Shown here piece by piece: positions 15,031 to 24,052 of a DNA stretch of 30,659 nucleotides. The position numbers and the translations under genes were made by a program. The notes under the pieces are model-generated. The model did not search any database and had not been told where the DNA came from. It saw only the letters and a program-made list of their open reading frames with translations. The stretch comes from CACORA01 sp044234625. Lineage in GTDB: Bacteria > Planctomycetota > Planctomycetia > Pirellulales > UBA1268. Location of the stretch: positions 1 to 30,659 of the forward strand of contig JBIIIP010000024.1 of the NCBI GenBank assembly GCA_044234625.1, written 5' to 3'. Numbering within the stretch: the first letter of the stretch is position 1; each line of letters opens with the position of its first letter.

Positions 15031-16047
15031 CTACCCGATCGTGCGGCCCACCGCTTCGGCGACGCGGCGGCAGACCTGCATCGTCCGCTCGAAGGCCTTG
15101 AAGTCGAGCGTCTGGCCCCCGTCGCTCGAGGCCGATTTCGGGTCGGGGTGGACCTCGATGATGAGGCCGTCGGCGCCAGCGGCCACGGCCGCCGCCGCCA
15201 TGCTTCCCACCAGCGGCGCGTGGCCGGTGCCGTGGCTCGGGTCGACGACGACGGGCAGGTGCGTCCGGGCGTGGAGCCAGGGGACGGTGGCCAGCGGCAG
15301 CGTGAACCGTGTGTGCGTCTCGAACGTGCGGATGCCGCGCTCGCAGAGCATCACCTGGCGGTTGCCGGCGTCGAGGATGTATTCGGCCGCCAGGAGCAGT
15401 TCCTCCACCGTCGCCGCCGGGCCCCGCTTGAGCAGCACCGGCACCGGCGTGCGGCCCACCGCTTCGAGGAGGCGGTAGTTTTGCATGTTGCGGGCGCCGA
15501 TCTGGAGCACGTCGGCATAGCGGGCCACGAGCGGCACGTCCTCCGGCGCCACCACCTCCGTGACCACGGCCAGGCCGGTCTCGGCCCGGGCCTCCGCCAG
15601 CAGTTCCAGCCCCCGCTCCTTCATTCCCTGGAAGCTGTCGGGGCTGGTGCGCGGCTTGAATGCACCGCCGCGCAGGCCCGTGCCGCCGGCCGCCTTCACC
15701 GCCCGCGAGGTCTCCACGATCTGGTCGCGGCTCTCTACCGAGCAGGGGCCGGCGATCACGCCGATGCTCGTGCCCCCCACGGTCAGCGGCCCGGCGCGCA
15801 CGATCGTCGGCTCGGTCTGCACCTCCCGGCTGGCCACCTTGTAGGGCGCGAGGATCGGCATCACGGCCGCGACTCCGGGCAGCGTCTCCATGCCGCTCAG
15901 CGCCGCGCCCCGCTCGTCGCCGACGACGGCCACAACCGTCCGCTCCGTGCCCACGATGACGTGGGGCCGCAGCCCCGTGCCCTCGACACGAGCCACGACG
16001 TGGTCGAGCTGGGGCTTGGTGGCGTCGGCTTGCATGACGATGATCAT
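15031..16047 (-). CDS. aroF: 3-deoxy-7-phosphoheptulonate (DAHP) synthase, type I-beta with N-terminal regulatory domain
   Basis: A 338-residue enzyme for the first step of the shikimate pathway, condensing phosphoenolpyruvate and erythrose 4-phosphate. Residues ~1-70 are a ferredoxin-like domain as in Thermotoga DAHP synthase, where it gives feedback control by aromatic amino acids. The catalytic barrel has the metal ligand C102 in AGPCSVES, then RGGAFKPRTSP, LQIGARNMQN, LLKRGP, VDPSHGTGH (metal His) and IIEVHP (metal Glu). Length is typical for this subtype. The ATG at 16047 was chosen as it starts the regulatory domain (MIIVMQADAT). It begins 10 bp after the stop of the pseudokinase gene on the same strand, so the two may be co-transcribed, although no functional link is obvious. 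Confidence 0.95.
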   Translation of the reverse strand: MIIVMQADATKPQLDHVVARVEGTGLRPHVIVGTERTVVAVVGDERGAALSGMETLPGVAAVMPILAPYKVASREVQTEPTIVRAGPLTVGGTSIGVIAGPCSVESRDQIVETSRAVKAAGGTGLRGGAFKPRTSPDSFQGMKERGLELLAEARAETGLAVVTEVVAPEDVPLVARYADVLQIGARNMQNYRLLEAVGRTPVPVLLKRGPAATVEELLLAAEYILDAGNRQVMLCERGIRTFETHTRFTLPLATVPWLHARTHLPVVVDPSHGTGHAPLVGSMAAAAVAAGADGLIIEVHPDPKSASSDGGQTLDFKAFERTMQVCRRVAEAVGRTIG

Positions 16048-16057
16048 GACTGCTCCT

Positions 16058-18979
16058 TCATTCTCCTGTGGCGGGTTGCGTGTCTTCCGGCTGGGCCTCG
16101 AATCCGGGGGGGAGCGTGTCGCCCCGCTTGGTGGCGGCCGCCCGCGTGGTGATGTCGATCCGCTCGCGGCCATCCTCCCGACGGATGACGTACACGAGCT
16201 TACCGTCCGGGTTGGCCTTCATGAGGATCACGCGGAGGATTTCCGCGGCCGTCTTGTCGCGCTCCTCGAGCCCGAAGGACTGGTTTTTCGTGATCCCCTC
16301 GAGCTGCAGGTCGGGGCCGAGGATCTCCATCGGCACGCCGATCTCGTCGGCGATCATCTGGATCGACTTTTCGAGGGTGTCCTTGGCGAAGGTGAGCGTC
16401 ATTTTCCTGGTGAGGGCGGCGGCTGCGGTCGCCGGTTGCGGTGCCGCGGCCGCGGCCGCGGCACCGCCGCCCGGCCCCGGCGTCTGCTGCAGCGCGAGTT
16501 CCATGGCCAGCGCAAGGTTGTGGCCCGCGTGCCGCGGCAGGTAGCAGTTCAGCACCACCGCCTTGCTTTCGACTCCCGCCCGCGTCGCATCGCAAAGGAT
16601 GCGCATCATCGCCGGCAGCCGCATCACGAGCTTTCGGCCGTAGGGATGGAGGTCGAGCCGAGAGCAGTATTCCTCGACCGTGTCGGCAAGGCCGGAGATC
16701 CGTCCGCCGAGCGTCGCGGCCAGCCGTTTGGCCGGCATGTCGACCGTGGCGACCGCATCGAGCTCCGCGTAGAAGGCGGGGCCGAAGTGCAGCGACAACG
16801 CGACCGCCTGGAGTTTCTCCCCGAAAAACTCCTCCAGCGGGTCGAGGAGCTTGGTGAGCGGTCCGGAGAGCATGCCGCGGCCGTCGTTGAGAAGAAAGTG
16901 CGGCGCGCCGAGCAGCGTGACATGGCGATCGCCGTCGAGCATGGCGACGAGCCGCTCCATGTCGGGAGTGAGCGCGGCCCGGAGGCCGTCCGGTGGCCTG
17001 TCGGCTGCCGCCTGCTCGGCGGCGACGATCTCGCGGACGACGCGTGGATCCCCCACCACGAGCACGCGACCACCCGCGGAGGTCGGGAGCCACCAGCTGA
17101 AGGCAGCCCCGTCGTGGACCGTTTCAGTGGCCAGCGCCGCGGCCTTACCGCCACCGGCCGCGGCGGCGACCGCCGCCGTGTTCACCGGCTCACGGAGATG
17201 CATCGCGTAGCCCCCCACTCCGGCGCCGGTCGCAGAGGCCTGCCAGCCGGCCTGGATCATCTGGATGCCGTCGAGCCCTTGGCCGCACGCCTTGGCCGCG
17301 GCCGCCAGGGTGGCTTCCACCATCGGGCCCAGGGCCTTGATGAACAGCCTTCCTTCTTCATCGGCGGCGATTTCCGCCGGCCGCACCAACAGCACGAGCT
17401 GCGATCCGGGCGGAAGATACGCGAGGTTCGGCGGCGGACCGGCGGTCGGCGAGCCCCAGGGCAGCGTGGCATCGTCGACGAGCGTCTGGGCCTCCGGGGC
17501 CGGCTCTGTGGGCATGGGCGCCGCATGCTCCGCGTCCGGCGCGCCGTTGGGCGGTGGCGTTGCCACGGTCGCCGATTCGGGTGATGTCGGCGCCGCTTCC
17601 CGTGGCGTCGCGGCCGGCGACGATTCCGCGGCTTCCCGCCGCCCGGGCGGCGGCCGCTTGGCAGACTGGCTGACCACCCACGCCGTCACCCCGCTGCCCA
17701 CGGCGACGGCCGCGAGAGCCGCGGCGAGAAGCGGGATCCGCCGCCGCCGCGGCGGTGGGAGAGATCGCGGTGCGGGAGCCGCGACGGCGAGTTCTGGAAA
17801 CATGGCGGTCGGCTCGGCGAATGGCTGCGGCATGGCCGCGCTCGCCGTGGCTGGAGCGGTCGCCTGGATGGCCGCTGCCTGGGGCAGCTGCCGCTGCGCC
17901 GGGAGCGTGGGTGAAACGGCAGGCTGGCCGAGGCAGGCGGCGATGGCATCAGCGGCCTCGACCGCCGAGGGGTAGCGGTCGGCCGGGTCACGCGCCGTGA
18001 GGTAGCCGATCAGCGCCGCGATCTCCACCGGCACGACCGGCGTGGCGAGGACCGGCACGCCGACGAACGCCGCGTGCGCGAGCGTGCTCTGCGGATCGCC
18101 CTGCCAGCACGGCAGGCTGCCGGTCACGAGCGCGTGAAACACGCAGCCGATCGCGTAGACGTCGCTCCGCGGGTCGCACGCATGCCCCGGCAGCATCAAT
18201 TCGGGAGCGATGAACGCCGCCCGTCGCCCCAGCGTCTCGATGGCCGCCGGCTGATCGGCAGGCACCCGCGGCACGTCCTCGTGGGGATCACCGGCCAACG
18301 GATACTGGGCCAGCCGCACGGCCCCGCTCCGCGGCTCGGCGCCGGCCGGTGGCGGTTCGCGTCGCAGCGTGTCGAGCGAGACCGCGCCGTGGACGTCGCC
18401 CAGGCGGTGCAGTTCGGCCACGGCCCGGGCGATCCCGAGCACCAGGGCTCCGGCATCGGGAACGGCCAGCGGGCCACAGGCCGCCAGTTCGTCGGCGAGC
18501 GTTGCCTGCGGGATGTCTTCGCAGACGATGAAACGATTGGAGCCCGCCTGCTCCAGCGACCATGTCCGCGACAGCAGCGGGTCGGCCGCCTCGTGCGCGA
18601 CCGTCGTCCGGCGCACGATCGCCGTCCACACGGCCAACTGCCGGCAGAGTGATGCCTTGAGCACGGCCACTTGCACGGTCCGCCCCGACGGCTCGTGCCG
18701 GGCCCGGAACAGCATCCCGTCGCCGAGGGCCGCGAGCCGCTCGAGGAGACGGTAGTCGCCGATGAAGAACGGCCCGCGGTCGCCACGGGCCAGCCGCCGC
18801 GCCTGCCAGAGGGTGAGCGCGCCCCGCGCGACGAGCGCCCGCGCGATCGCGAGGGTCGCCGCCGGATCGGCGGCGACCGCCGGGGCATGCTCGCGGCGGA
18901 GCGCCTCGAGCACGCCGGCATCGACGAGCCGGCTGTCGGCGAGCAGTTTCCAAAACTCGTCGGGGGCTGGGGTGTCCAT
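16058..18979 (-). CDS. Membrane-anchored pseudokinase with C-terminal STN-like domain
   Basis: A 973-residue protein. Residues ~8-70 carry the short motif often seen before planctomycete kinase domains (FWKLLADSRLV ... LTLWQARRLARG). Residues ~75-350 have a Ser/Thr kinase fold: K108 in VAVLK, APE at 258-260 and DVYAIG at 273-278 are kept. However, the glycine loop is degenerate, the catalytic HRD reads HGA (197-199) with no Asp or downstream Asn, and no DFG is seen, so it should be inactive. A Pro/Ala-rich stretch follows, then one membrane helix (~414-436), a second Pro-rich linker and a large outer domain. The last ~120 residues (TRKMTLTFAKDTLEKSIQ onwards) resemble an STN/secretin N-terminal-like module. 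The start is the ATG at 18979. It probably senses or scaffolds across the membrane; the role is unknown. Confidence 0.85.
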   Translation of the reverse strand: MDTPAPDEFWKLLADSRLVDAGVLEALRREHAPAVAADPAATLAIARALVARGALTLWQARRLARGDRGPFFIGDYRLLERLAALGDGMLFRARHEPSGRTVQVAVLKASLCRQLAVWTAIVRRTTVAHEAADPLLSRTWSLEQAGSNRFIVCEDIPQATLADELAACGPLAVPDAGALVLGIARAVAELHRLGDVHGAVSLDTLRREPPPAGAEPRSGAVRLAQYPLAGDPHEDVPRVPADQPAAIETLGRRAAFIAPELMLPGHACDPRSDVYAIGCVFHALVTGSLPCWQGDPQSTLAHAAFVGVPVLATPVVPVEIAALIGYLTARDPADRYPSAVEAADAIAACLGQPAVSPTLPAQRQLPQAAAIQATAPATASAAMPQPFAEPTAMFPELAVAAPAPRSLPPPRRRRIPLLAAALAAVAVGSGVTAWVVSQSAKRPPPGRREAAESSPAATPREAAPTSPESATVATPPPNGAPDAEHAAPMPTEPAPEAQTLVDDATLPWGSPTAGPPPNLAYLPPGSQLVLLVRPAEIAADEEGRLFIKALGPMVEATLAAAAKACGQGLDGIQMIQAGWQASATGAGVGGYAMHLREPVNTAAVAAAAGGGKAAALATETVHDGAAFSWWLPTSAGGRVLVVGDPRVVREIVAAEQAAADRPPDGLRAALTPDMERLVAMLDGDRHVTLLGAPHFLLNDGRGMLSGPLTKLLDPLEEFFGEKLQAVALSLHFGPAFYAELDAVATVDMPAKRLAATLGGRISGLADTVEEYCSRLDLHPYGRKLVMRLPAMMRILCDATRAGVESKAVVLNCYLPRHAGHNLALAMELALQQTPGPGGGAAAAAAAPQPATAAAALTRKMTLTFAKDTLEKSIQMIADEIGVPMEILGPDLQLEGITKNQSFGLEERDKTAAEILRVILMKANPDGKLVYVIRREDGRERIDITTRAAATKRGDTLPPGFEAQPEDTQPATGE

Positions 18980-19130
18980 CGCACGGCAACGGGGCGGTTG
19001 ATCTCGACCCAGGGCAATCCTAGCCGCTGCCCCGGCGCGGGTGCCATGTGGCCGCGCTTGTGGGCCCGGAACGAACACCGATAAGATCGCGAACCCTTCC
19101 CATCGGCAACCCCGCGACGAGACACCTTCC

Positions 19131-20369
19131 ATGGGTTCCAGCGAAGCAAACCACATCTACTTCCAGCGCGCCGCGGACGAACTCGATCTGTCGGCGAGCA
19201 TGCGGGCCCTCTTGCTCTCGGCGAAACGCGAGGTGCAGGTGCATATCCCGGTGGAGCTCGATTCGGGTGATCTGGCGACATTCATCGGCTACCGCGTGCA
19301 GCACAACGACGCCCGAGGCCCGCTCAAGGGCGGCCTCCGCTATCACCCGCAGGTCGATCTCGACGAGGTGCGGGCCCTGGCCGCCCTGATGACGTGGAAG
19401 ACCGCGGTCGTCAACATCCCGTACGGCGGCGCAAAGGGGGGCATCGCCCTCGACCCGGCGAAACTCTCCAGCCGTGAGTTGGAGCGGGTCACCCGGCGGT
19501 TCGTGGACGCGATCCACGAGCTGTTCGGCCCCGACGTCGACATCCCCGCCCCCGACATGGGCACGTCGGCCGACGTGATGGCGTGGATCATGAACCAATA
19601 CGGCAAATACCATGGCTTCTCGCCCGCGTGCGTCACCGGCAAGCCCGTCGAGTACCACGGCATCCCGGGCCGTGAGGAGGCGACCGGCCGCGGCGTGGGC
19701 GCCCTCACCCTCAAGCTCCTCAGCCGTCTCGGCCGGCCGATCCCCGGCACCCGCGTGGCCATCCAGGGTTTTGGCAACGTCGGCACCCATGCGGCCGCCT
19801 ATCTCCGCGATGCGGAATGCCGGATCGTCGCCGTCAGCGACGCGGCCGGCGGCTATTTCCGTGCCGAGGGGCTCGACGTGGGAGAACTGCTTCGCCATTC
19901 GCGGCCCAACCCGGGCCGCCTGGCCGGATTTGCCGGCGGCGACCGGATCACCAATGCGGAGCTGCTGGCCCTCGACTGCGACGTGCTCATGCCGGCGGCG
20001 CTCGGCGGCGTGCTCACGGCGGCGAACGCCGGCGCCGTGCGGGCGCCGATCGTGGTCGAGGCGGCCAACGCCCCGGTCACGCCGGAGGGCGATGCCATCC
20101 TGGAATCCAGGGGCGTGGTCGTGCTCCCCGACATTCTCGTCAATGCTGGCGGCGTGACGGCCAGCTGGTTCGAGTGGGTGCAGAACCGCCAGTATTACCA
20201 ATGGGGTCTCAACCGCGTGCGGCAGGAACTCGACCGCATTCTGGGCGAGGCCTTCGAGCAGGTGTGGCAGCTCTCCACGTCGCGGCGTGTCTCGCCGCGC
20301 ACGGCCGCCTACATGCTCGGCGTCGGCCGCGTCGCCCGGGCGACGGTTCTCGGCGGGATGTCGGCCTAG
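19131..20369 (+). CDS. gdhA: Glu/Leu/Phe/Val dehydrogenase family protein (probable glutamate dehydrogenase)
   Basis: A 412-residue oxidoreductase that interconverts an amino acid (most likely glutamate) and its 2-oxo acid plus ammonia. The dimerisation/catalytic domain has GPLKGGLRYHP (63-73), K90 in MTWK, the catalytic lysine K102 in PYGGAKGGI, and PAPDMGTSADVMAW. The Rossmann domain has the GFGNVGTHAA nucleotide loop (~218-227) and SDAAGGYF at the end of the second strand, where the Asp favours NAD over NADP. NPFVEAANAPVT-type residues (VVEAANAPVTPEGD) and DILVNAGGVTASWFEW complete the family. The ATG at 19131 is chosen; the frame is open to 19041 but that part does not fit the family. The 151-bp gap before it is divergent from the pseudokinase gene and shows no clear promoter. 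Confidence 0.94.
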   Translation: MGSSEANHIYFQRAADELDLSASMRALLLSAKREVQVHIPVELDSGDLATFIGYRVQHNDARGPLKGGLRYHPQVDLDEVRALAALMTWKTAVVNIPYGGAKGGIALDPAKLSSRELERVTRRFVDAIHELFGPDVDIPAPDMGTSADVMAWIMNQYGKYHGFSPACVTGKPVEYHGIPGREEATGRGVGALTLKLLSRLGRPIPGTRVAIQGFGNVGTHAAAYLRDAECRIVAVSDAAGGYFRAEGLDVGELLRHSRPNPGRLAGFAGGDRITNAELLALDCDVLMPAALGGVLTAANAGAVRAPIVVEAANAPVTPEGDAILESRGVVVLPDILVNAGGVTASWFEWVQNRQYYQWGLNRVRQELDRILGEAFEQVWQLSTSRRVSPRTAAYMLGVGRVARATVLGGMSA

Positions 20370-20426
20370 CGTTCATGCGACCCTGGCAACGCACCGGCTT
20401 CGTCTCCCAACGTGGGGGCGGACTCT

Positions 20427-20468
20427 CTCTCACCGTGGGGACAGACCTCTGGTCTGTCCTTGCCGATG
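20427..20468. repeat. Dispersed palindromic intergenic repeat (second site)
   Basis: It contains a perfect inverted repeat, GGACAGACC / GGTCTGTCC, at 20439-20447 and 20451-20459 around a 3-nt TCT loop. Read in reverse complement, 20468-20427 matches 1541-1582 at about 36 of 41 positions. Like the first site it lies between convergent genes (gdhA and the SulP gene), 70 bp past the gdhA stop. The rest of the 282-bp gap 20370-20651 shows no gene or U-tract terminator that I can support. Confidence 0.8.
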
Positions 20469-20651
20469 CCTGTGTGGTGGCGATCCGTCCCCTGCTCTGC
20501 GAGATCATCGCTCCGGTTTTCTCGAATGCGATCGAGCGGATCGGCGAAAGAAACCTGCGCGGCCAATTTTTGCGTGCGACCGAGCAGGGAACGACGGAGT
20601 TTTCGTGTCCACGCTTTCCCTCACGCAGGAGGAGAGCGAGCGCGAGCTTCT

Positions 20652-22604
20652 TCAGGCGAACTGCTCCCGGCGCAGCACCTCGACCGTCTCCACGCAGGCT
20701 GTGAGGCGGTGGTGCGGGGCGACGTCGGCATGCAGCATGTCGAGGATTCGTTCGGCCACCGCGCCGGGCACGATGGCCTCGATACGGACGAAGTCGTCGC
20801 TCTCCGTGGTCTCCCTGCGACCCGCGCCGCGGCAGGGCATCACCGTGAACCCCGACGCTCCGAGGTGCCGAAATCGCGCCGTCATGTCGTCGGCCAGGGA
20901 GGCCTCCACGATCGCAGTCACGCGCCGCAGCCGTGCTGTGCCGCGGCGGCGGGTCGCCAGCGGATGGGATGACTGCTGCTGGTGGGCAGCGAGGCCGGTC
21001 ACCTCCAGGCGCAGCCCGGCCTGCTCGAAGTCGCTCTCGAGCTCGTGGAGTTTCTCCATCACGCTGCTGTCGACAAGCCGGGTGCCGGCGAGATTCACGA
21101 TCACGTTGTTGCCCTGGCCGAGACCGAGCTGGATGATCTGCCGGCGGAACGGCATCCAATTGGAGAACACGGCCGACCCGCTGGCGTCGATCTGGACGGT
21201 CGAATCGTCGACGGTGGTGACGTCGAGGAACGGTTTGAAGAAGCTCCTCAGGGGCACGCCGTTGGCAGCATGCACCACGAATTTGAGGGCGATGCCGATC
21301 CCCACGCCGACGAGCAGGTCGGTGGCCAGGACGCCGATGATCGTGGCGACGAAAATGAAGAGCTGCTCGGACCCGATCTTGAAGACATTGATGAACTCCC
21401 GGGGGGAAGCAAGGCGGAATCCCGTGTAGACGAGCATCGCGGCCAGCGCGGCGAGCGGTATCCGATGGATCAACCCCGGCACCAGCGCCACGAAACCGAG
21501 CAGAAACAGGCCGTGCCAGAGATTCGCAAATCGCGTCCGCGCGCCGTTGTCGATGTTGGCCTTGCTGCGCACGATTTCAGAGATCATCGGCAAGCCACCG
21601 ATGGCGGCGGCTCCGACGTTCGCGATCCCCACAGCCATCAGGTCACGGTCCATGTTCGTCTTTCGTCTCCACGGGTCGAGGAGATCGATGGCCTTTGCGG
21701 AGAGCAGCGACTCGACGCTGCCCACGAGGGCAAACATCGTCACCCACCACACGGCTGAAAAGCGGGTCGCGGCCGCCTGAAACACGGAAAAGTCGGGCGT
21801 GGTGACCGCGGCCAGCAGATTGCCCGGCACGCTCACCAGGAACGACTGGCCGATCCGGTATTCCCGGCCGGCGAAGGAATAGGAGTGCTCGTGGTCAAGG
21901 TCGAACCACGCCCCGAGCGGCACCGCCACGGCGAGCACGAGCAACTGCGCGGGAATCATCCGCAGCCACACCGGCCGCAGCCGCTGGCGAAGGAGCGGAA
22001 ACCCGAAGAGGATCGCCAGGCTCACCAGGCCGATGCAGGCGATCTTCGGGTTCACGTGCGCGATTGTTTCGGGAAGTTCGCGGAGGATTTCCAGGGGCTC
22101 GCCGGAGGCTTTTTCGCCGAACACCACCGGCAGTTGCTTGAGCATGATGATGAAGCCGATCGCGGCCAGCATCCCGTGGACCACCGCCGTGGGGAAGAAT
22201 TCACTGAATTTCCCGGCTTTCAACGCGGCAAAGAGCACCTGCACCGCGCCCGCGACGCACCCTACGGCGAGCGTCATCCGGTAGGCCTGCAGGTCGGCCG
22301 CTGGGTCCGCGCCTCCGGTGAAGCCGAAAGACTCCATCGCCCCGAGCACGATCACGATCAGCCCGGCGGCCGGTCCCTTGATTGTGAGTGCGGAATTACT
22401 CAAAAGCGTCGCCACGATGGCGCCGACGACCGCCGTGAAGATGCCGGCGACCGGCGGGAAGCCGCTGGCGAGCGAAATGCCCAAGCACAACGGCAGGGCG
22501 ATGAGAAACACGAGAAAGCCGCTCGTCACGTCGGCGCGAAACGAAGACCGCAGGGCGAAGAGCGTGCCGTGGGGCGTGTTGTCGAAGGGATGTGCCGAGG
22601 TCAT
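20652..22604 (-). CDS. SulP family anion (probable bicarbonate) transporter with STAS and PII-like C-terminal domains
   Basis: A 650-residue protein. Residues ~20-445 are the SulP membrane domain: FLVFLIALPLCLGISLASG, then NSALTIKGPAAGLIV and GSVESLLSAKAID match the SLC26/SulP core. Residues ~465-545 are a STAS domain with DSSVMEKL (512-519) at the phospho-serine position known from SpoIIAA-like proteins. Residues ~560-648 resemble a PII signalling fold: VTAIVEASLADDM, then CRGAGR, RIEAIVP and CVETVEVLR match the PII pattern. The SulP family includes the BicA bicarbonate transporter. Placement as the last gene of the DAB operon suggests HCO3- uptake with built-in control by an adenine nucleotide or by bicarbonate. 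The start ATG overlaps the upstream gene's stop by 4 bp. Sulfate or another anion cannot be excluded. Confidence 0.87.
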   Translation of the reverse strand: MTSAHPFDNTPHGTLFALRSSFRADVTSGFLVFLIALPLCLGISLASGFPPVAGIFTAVVGAIVATLLSNSALTIKGPAAGLIVIVLGAMESFGFTGGADPAADLQAYRMTLAVGCVAGAVQVLFAALKAGKFSEFFPTAVVHGMLAAIGFIIMLKQLPVVFGEKASGEPLEILRELPETIAHVNPKIACIGLVSLAILFGFPLLRQRLRPVWLRMIPAQLLVLAVAVPLGAWFDLDHEHSYSFAGREYRIGQSFLVSVPGNLLAAVTTPDFSVFQAAATRFSAVWWVTMFALVGSVESLLSAKAIDLLDPWRRKTNMDRDLMAVGIANVGAAAIGGLPMISEIVRSKANIDNGARTRFANLWHGLFLLGFVALVPGLIHRIPLAALAAMLVYTGFRLASPREFINVFKIGSEQLFIFVATIIGVLATDLLVGVGIGIALKFVVHAANGVPLRSFFKPFLDVTTVDDSTVQIDASGSAVFSNWMPFRRQIIQLGLGQGNNVIVNLAGTRLVDSSVMEKLHELESDFEQAGLRLEVTGLAAHQQQSSHPLATRRRGTARLRRVTAIVEASLADDMTARFRHLGASGFTVMPCRGAGRRETTESDDFVRIEAIVPGAVAERILDMLHADVAPHHRLTACVETVEVLRREQFA

Positions 22605-24052
22605 GGGCTGCTGCCGTGCTGCGCGGAACCGGGGGTCGAGGGGTCGAGTGGATCGCGGACCGCAAGGAGTTGCGAGGAAACCTGATCGAGTGCCCGCACC
22701 AGTGGACCGGGAATGAGGCCGAGGAGAAAGATGATACCCAGCAGTGCCGCGAAACCCACTCGCTCACGGGGCAGGATCGCGTGCCGTGGCGCATCCGGCA
22801 CCGTCGGCCCGCCGAAGATGCCGAACCAGCCCCGCATCACGGCGATGCCTGAGAGCACTGTGGCCATGATCACGAGGATGCCCCCATGGACGTGATCCGC
22901 GAGACTGCCGGAGATGATGAGATCGTCGGCCACGAATGACAGCGTGCCGGGCAGTCCGATGCCGGCGAGCCCGAAGAGGAGAAAAAACGCTGCCAAGGCC
23001 GGCGCGTCCCAAAATCGTCCCTGGGGAAGATCGAGCCGCATCACCCCCGCCCGGCTCTCCAGGGCCCAGGCTACGAGGCCGACGCCGGTCAACGAGAGGC
23101 CGCTGGCCATCCACACGGCCAGCCCGCCGCTCAACTCCATGGGCAGCGTGCCGGCAAGCCCGGCCAGCACGAGCGCCGACTGCCCGAAAGCCAGCATCCC
23201 GATCAGGCTGCGTACGTCCCGTTGAACGAGCGCCAGCGCGGCGCCATAGACCGCGGTGACGGGGGCGAGCTGTGCGAGTGTCACCAACTCGCCGGCCACC
23301 CCGTCGGCGTGCCCGACCAGCAGCCGCACCGCCGTGTAGCTGCCGACCTGCGGTACGGTGGCCAACAGCGCCATCGACATGGGCGCTCCCCGGAACAGCG
23401 CCGGCACCCAGAAATGGAACGGCACGATGCCCTCACGCATCAGCACGGCGATCGCCACCAGCCATCCGCCTGCCGTCCCCCTCCATCCGCTGCCATGCTC
23501 CCATGGCGGATCGCAGAGCATCATCGCCGTGCCGGCCGCGACTCCCAGCGCGCCGATGACGACGGCGTAGGCATACACCCGCGCCGCCGCCCGGCCGCCC
23601 GGGGTGGCCCGGGTCGCGAGCCATACCGGCCATGCGGTCACGATCCAGAGGAGCACGATGACCAGCGGGTGCGCCGTCAGGAACATCGTGAACGTCGCCG
23701 CTGCACCGAGGAGAAAATGCATCGTCGACGGGCCATCGAGGAACCGGCGCGGCGCCGTCAGCACCGTGAGCAGGAGGCAGAGAGCCACGAACGGCAGCAT
23801 GATGGCCGAGATGCCGTCGATGTGAACGAGCGCCCCGCCCCCGAGATGCGGTCCTCGGGAGAATGTGGGGGCGGAGGAGGTGATCCACCACCCGAGGATC
23901 ACCAGGCTGACGGTGAGCGAAGCGGCCAGGCCGATCCCCGCAGGCACCCGGGGGCCGGCTTTCCTCAGGTTCGCCCGCAGCGCCATCGCCGCGAGCAGCG
24001 GTGCTCCCGCGAGGGACGCCGCGAGCAGCGGGAGGGCGGCTTCGGCATTCAT
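22601..24052 (-). CDS. NuoM/antiporter-like proton-conducting membrane subunit, second DAB-associated subunit
   Basis: A 483-residue protein with about 13-14 hydrophobic helices, of the NADH dehydrogenase/Mrp antiporter-like family (PF00361 type). The central signature is LMREGIVPFHFWVPALFRGAP (split over 204-224), followed by VQRDVRSLIGMLAFGQ. In this protein the usual buried lysine before PFH is R206 and the lysine in the later helix is R281, and the usual glutamate of TM5 seems replaced around W136, so proton transfer may differ from canonical subunits. The ATG at 24052 overlaps the dabB stop by 4 bp, and its stop overlaps the SulP start by 4 bp. It probably forms a membrane complex with DabA and DabB. 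The open frame extending to 25096 is an arginine-rich shadow of dabB. Confidence 0.85.
   Translation of the reverse strand: MNAEAALPLLAASLAGAPLLAAMALRANLRKAGPRVPAGIGLAASLTVSLVILGWWITSSAPTFSRGPHLGGGALVHIDGISAIMLPFVALCLLLTVLTAPRRFLDGPSTMHFLLGAAATFTMFLTAHPLVIVLLWIVTAWPVWLATRATPGGRAAARVYAYAVVIGALGVAAGTAMMLCDPPWEHGSGWRGTAGGWLVAIAVLMREGIVPFHFWVPALFRGAPMSMALLATVPQVGSYTAVRLLVGHADGVAGELVTLAQLAPVTAVYGAALALVQRDVRSLIGMLAFGQSALVLAGLAGTLPMELSGGLAVWMASGLSLTGVGLVAWALESRAGVMRLDLPQGRFWDAPALAAFFLLFGLAGIGLPGTLSFVADDLIISGSLADHVHGGILVIMATVLSGIAVMRGWFGIFGGPTVPDAPRHAILPRERVGFAALLGIIFLLGLIPGPLVRALDQVSSQLLAVRDPLDPSTPGSAQHGSSP

Noticed and set aside
20374..20704. Open frame after gdhA reading through the palindromic repeat (contains GTDLWSVLADA)
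   Set aside because: It crosses the repeat, overlaps the 3' end of the SulP gene on the other strand and has no ribosome binding site or recognisable domain. Such frames arise from the repeat itself.
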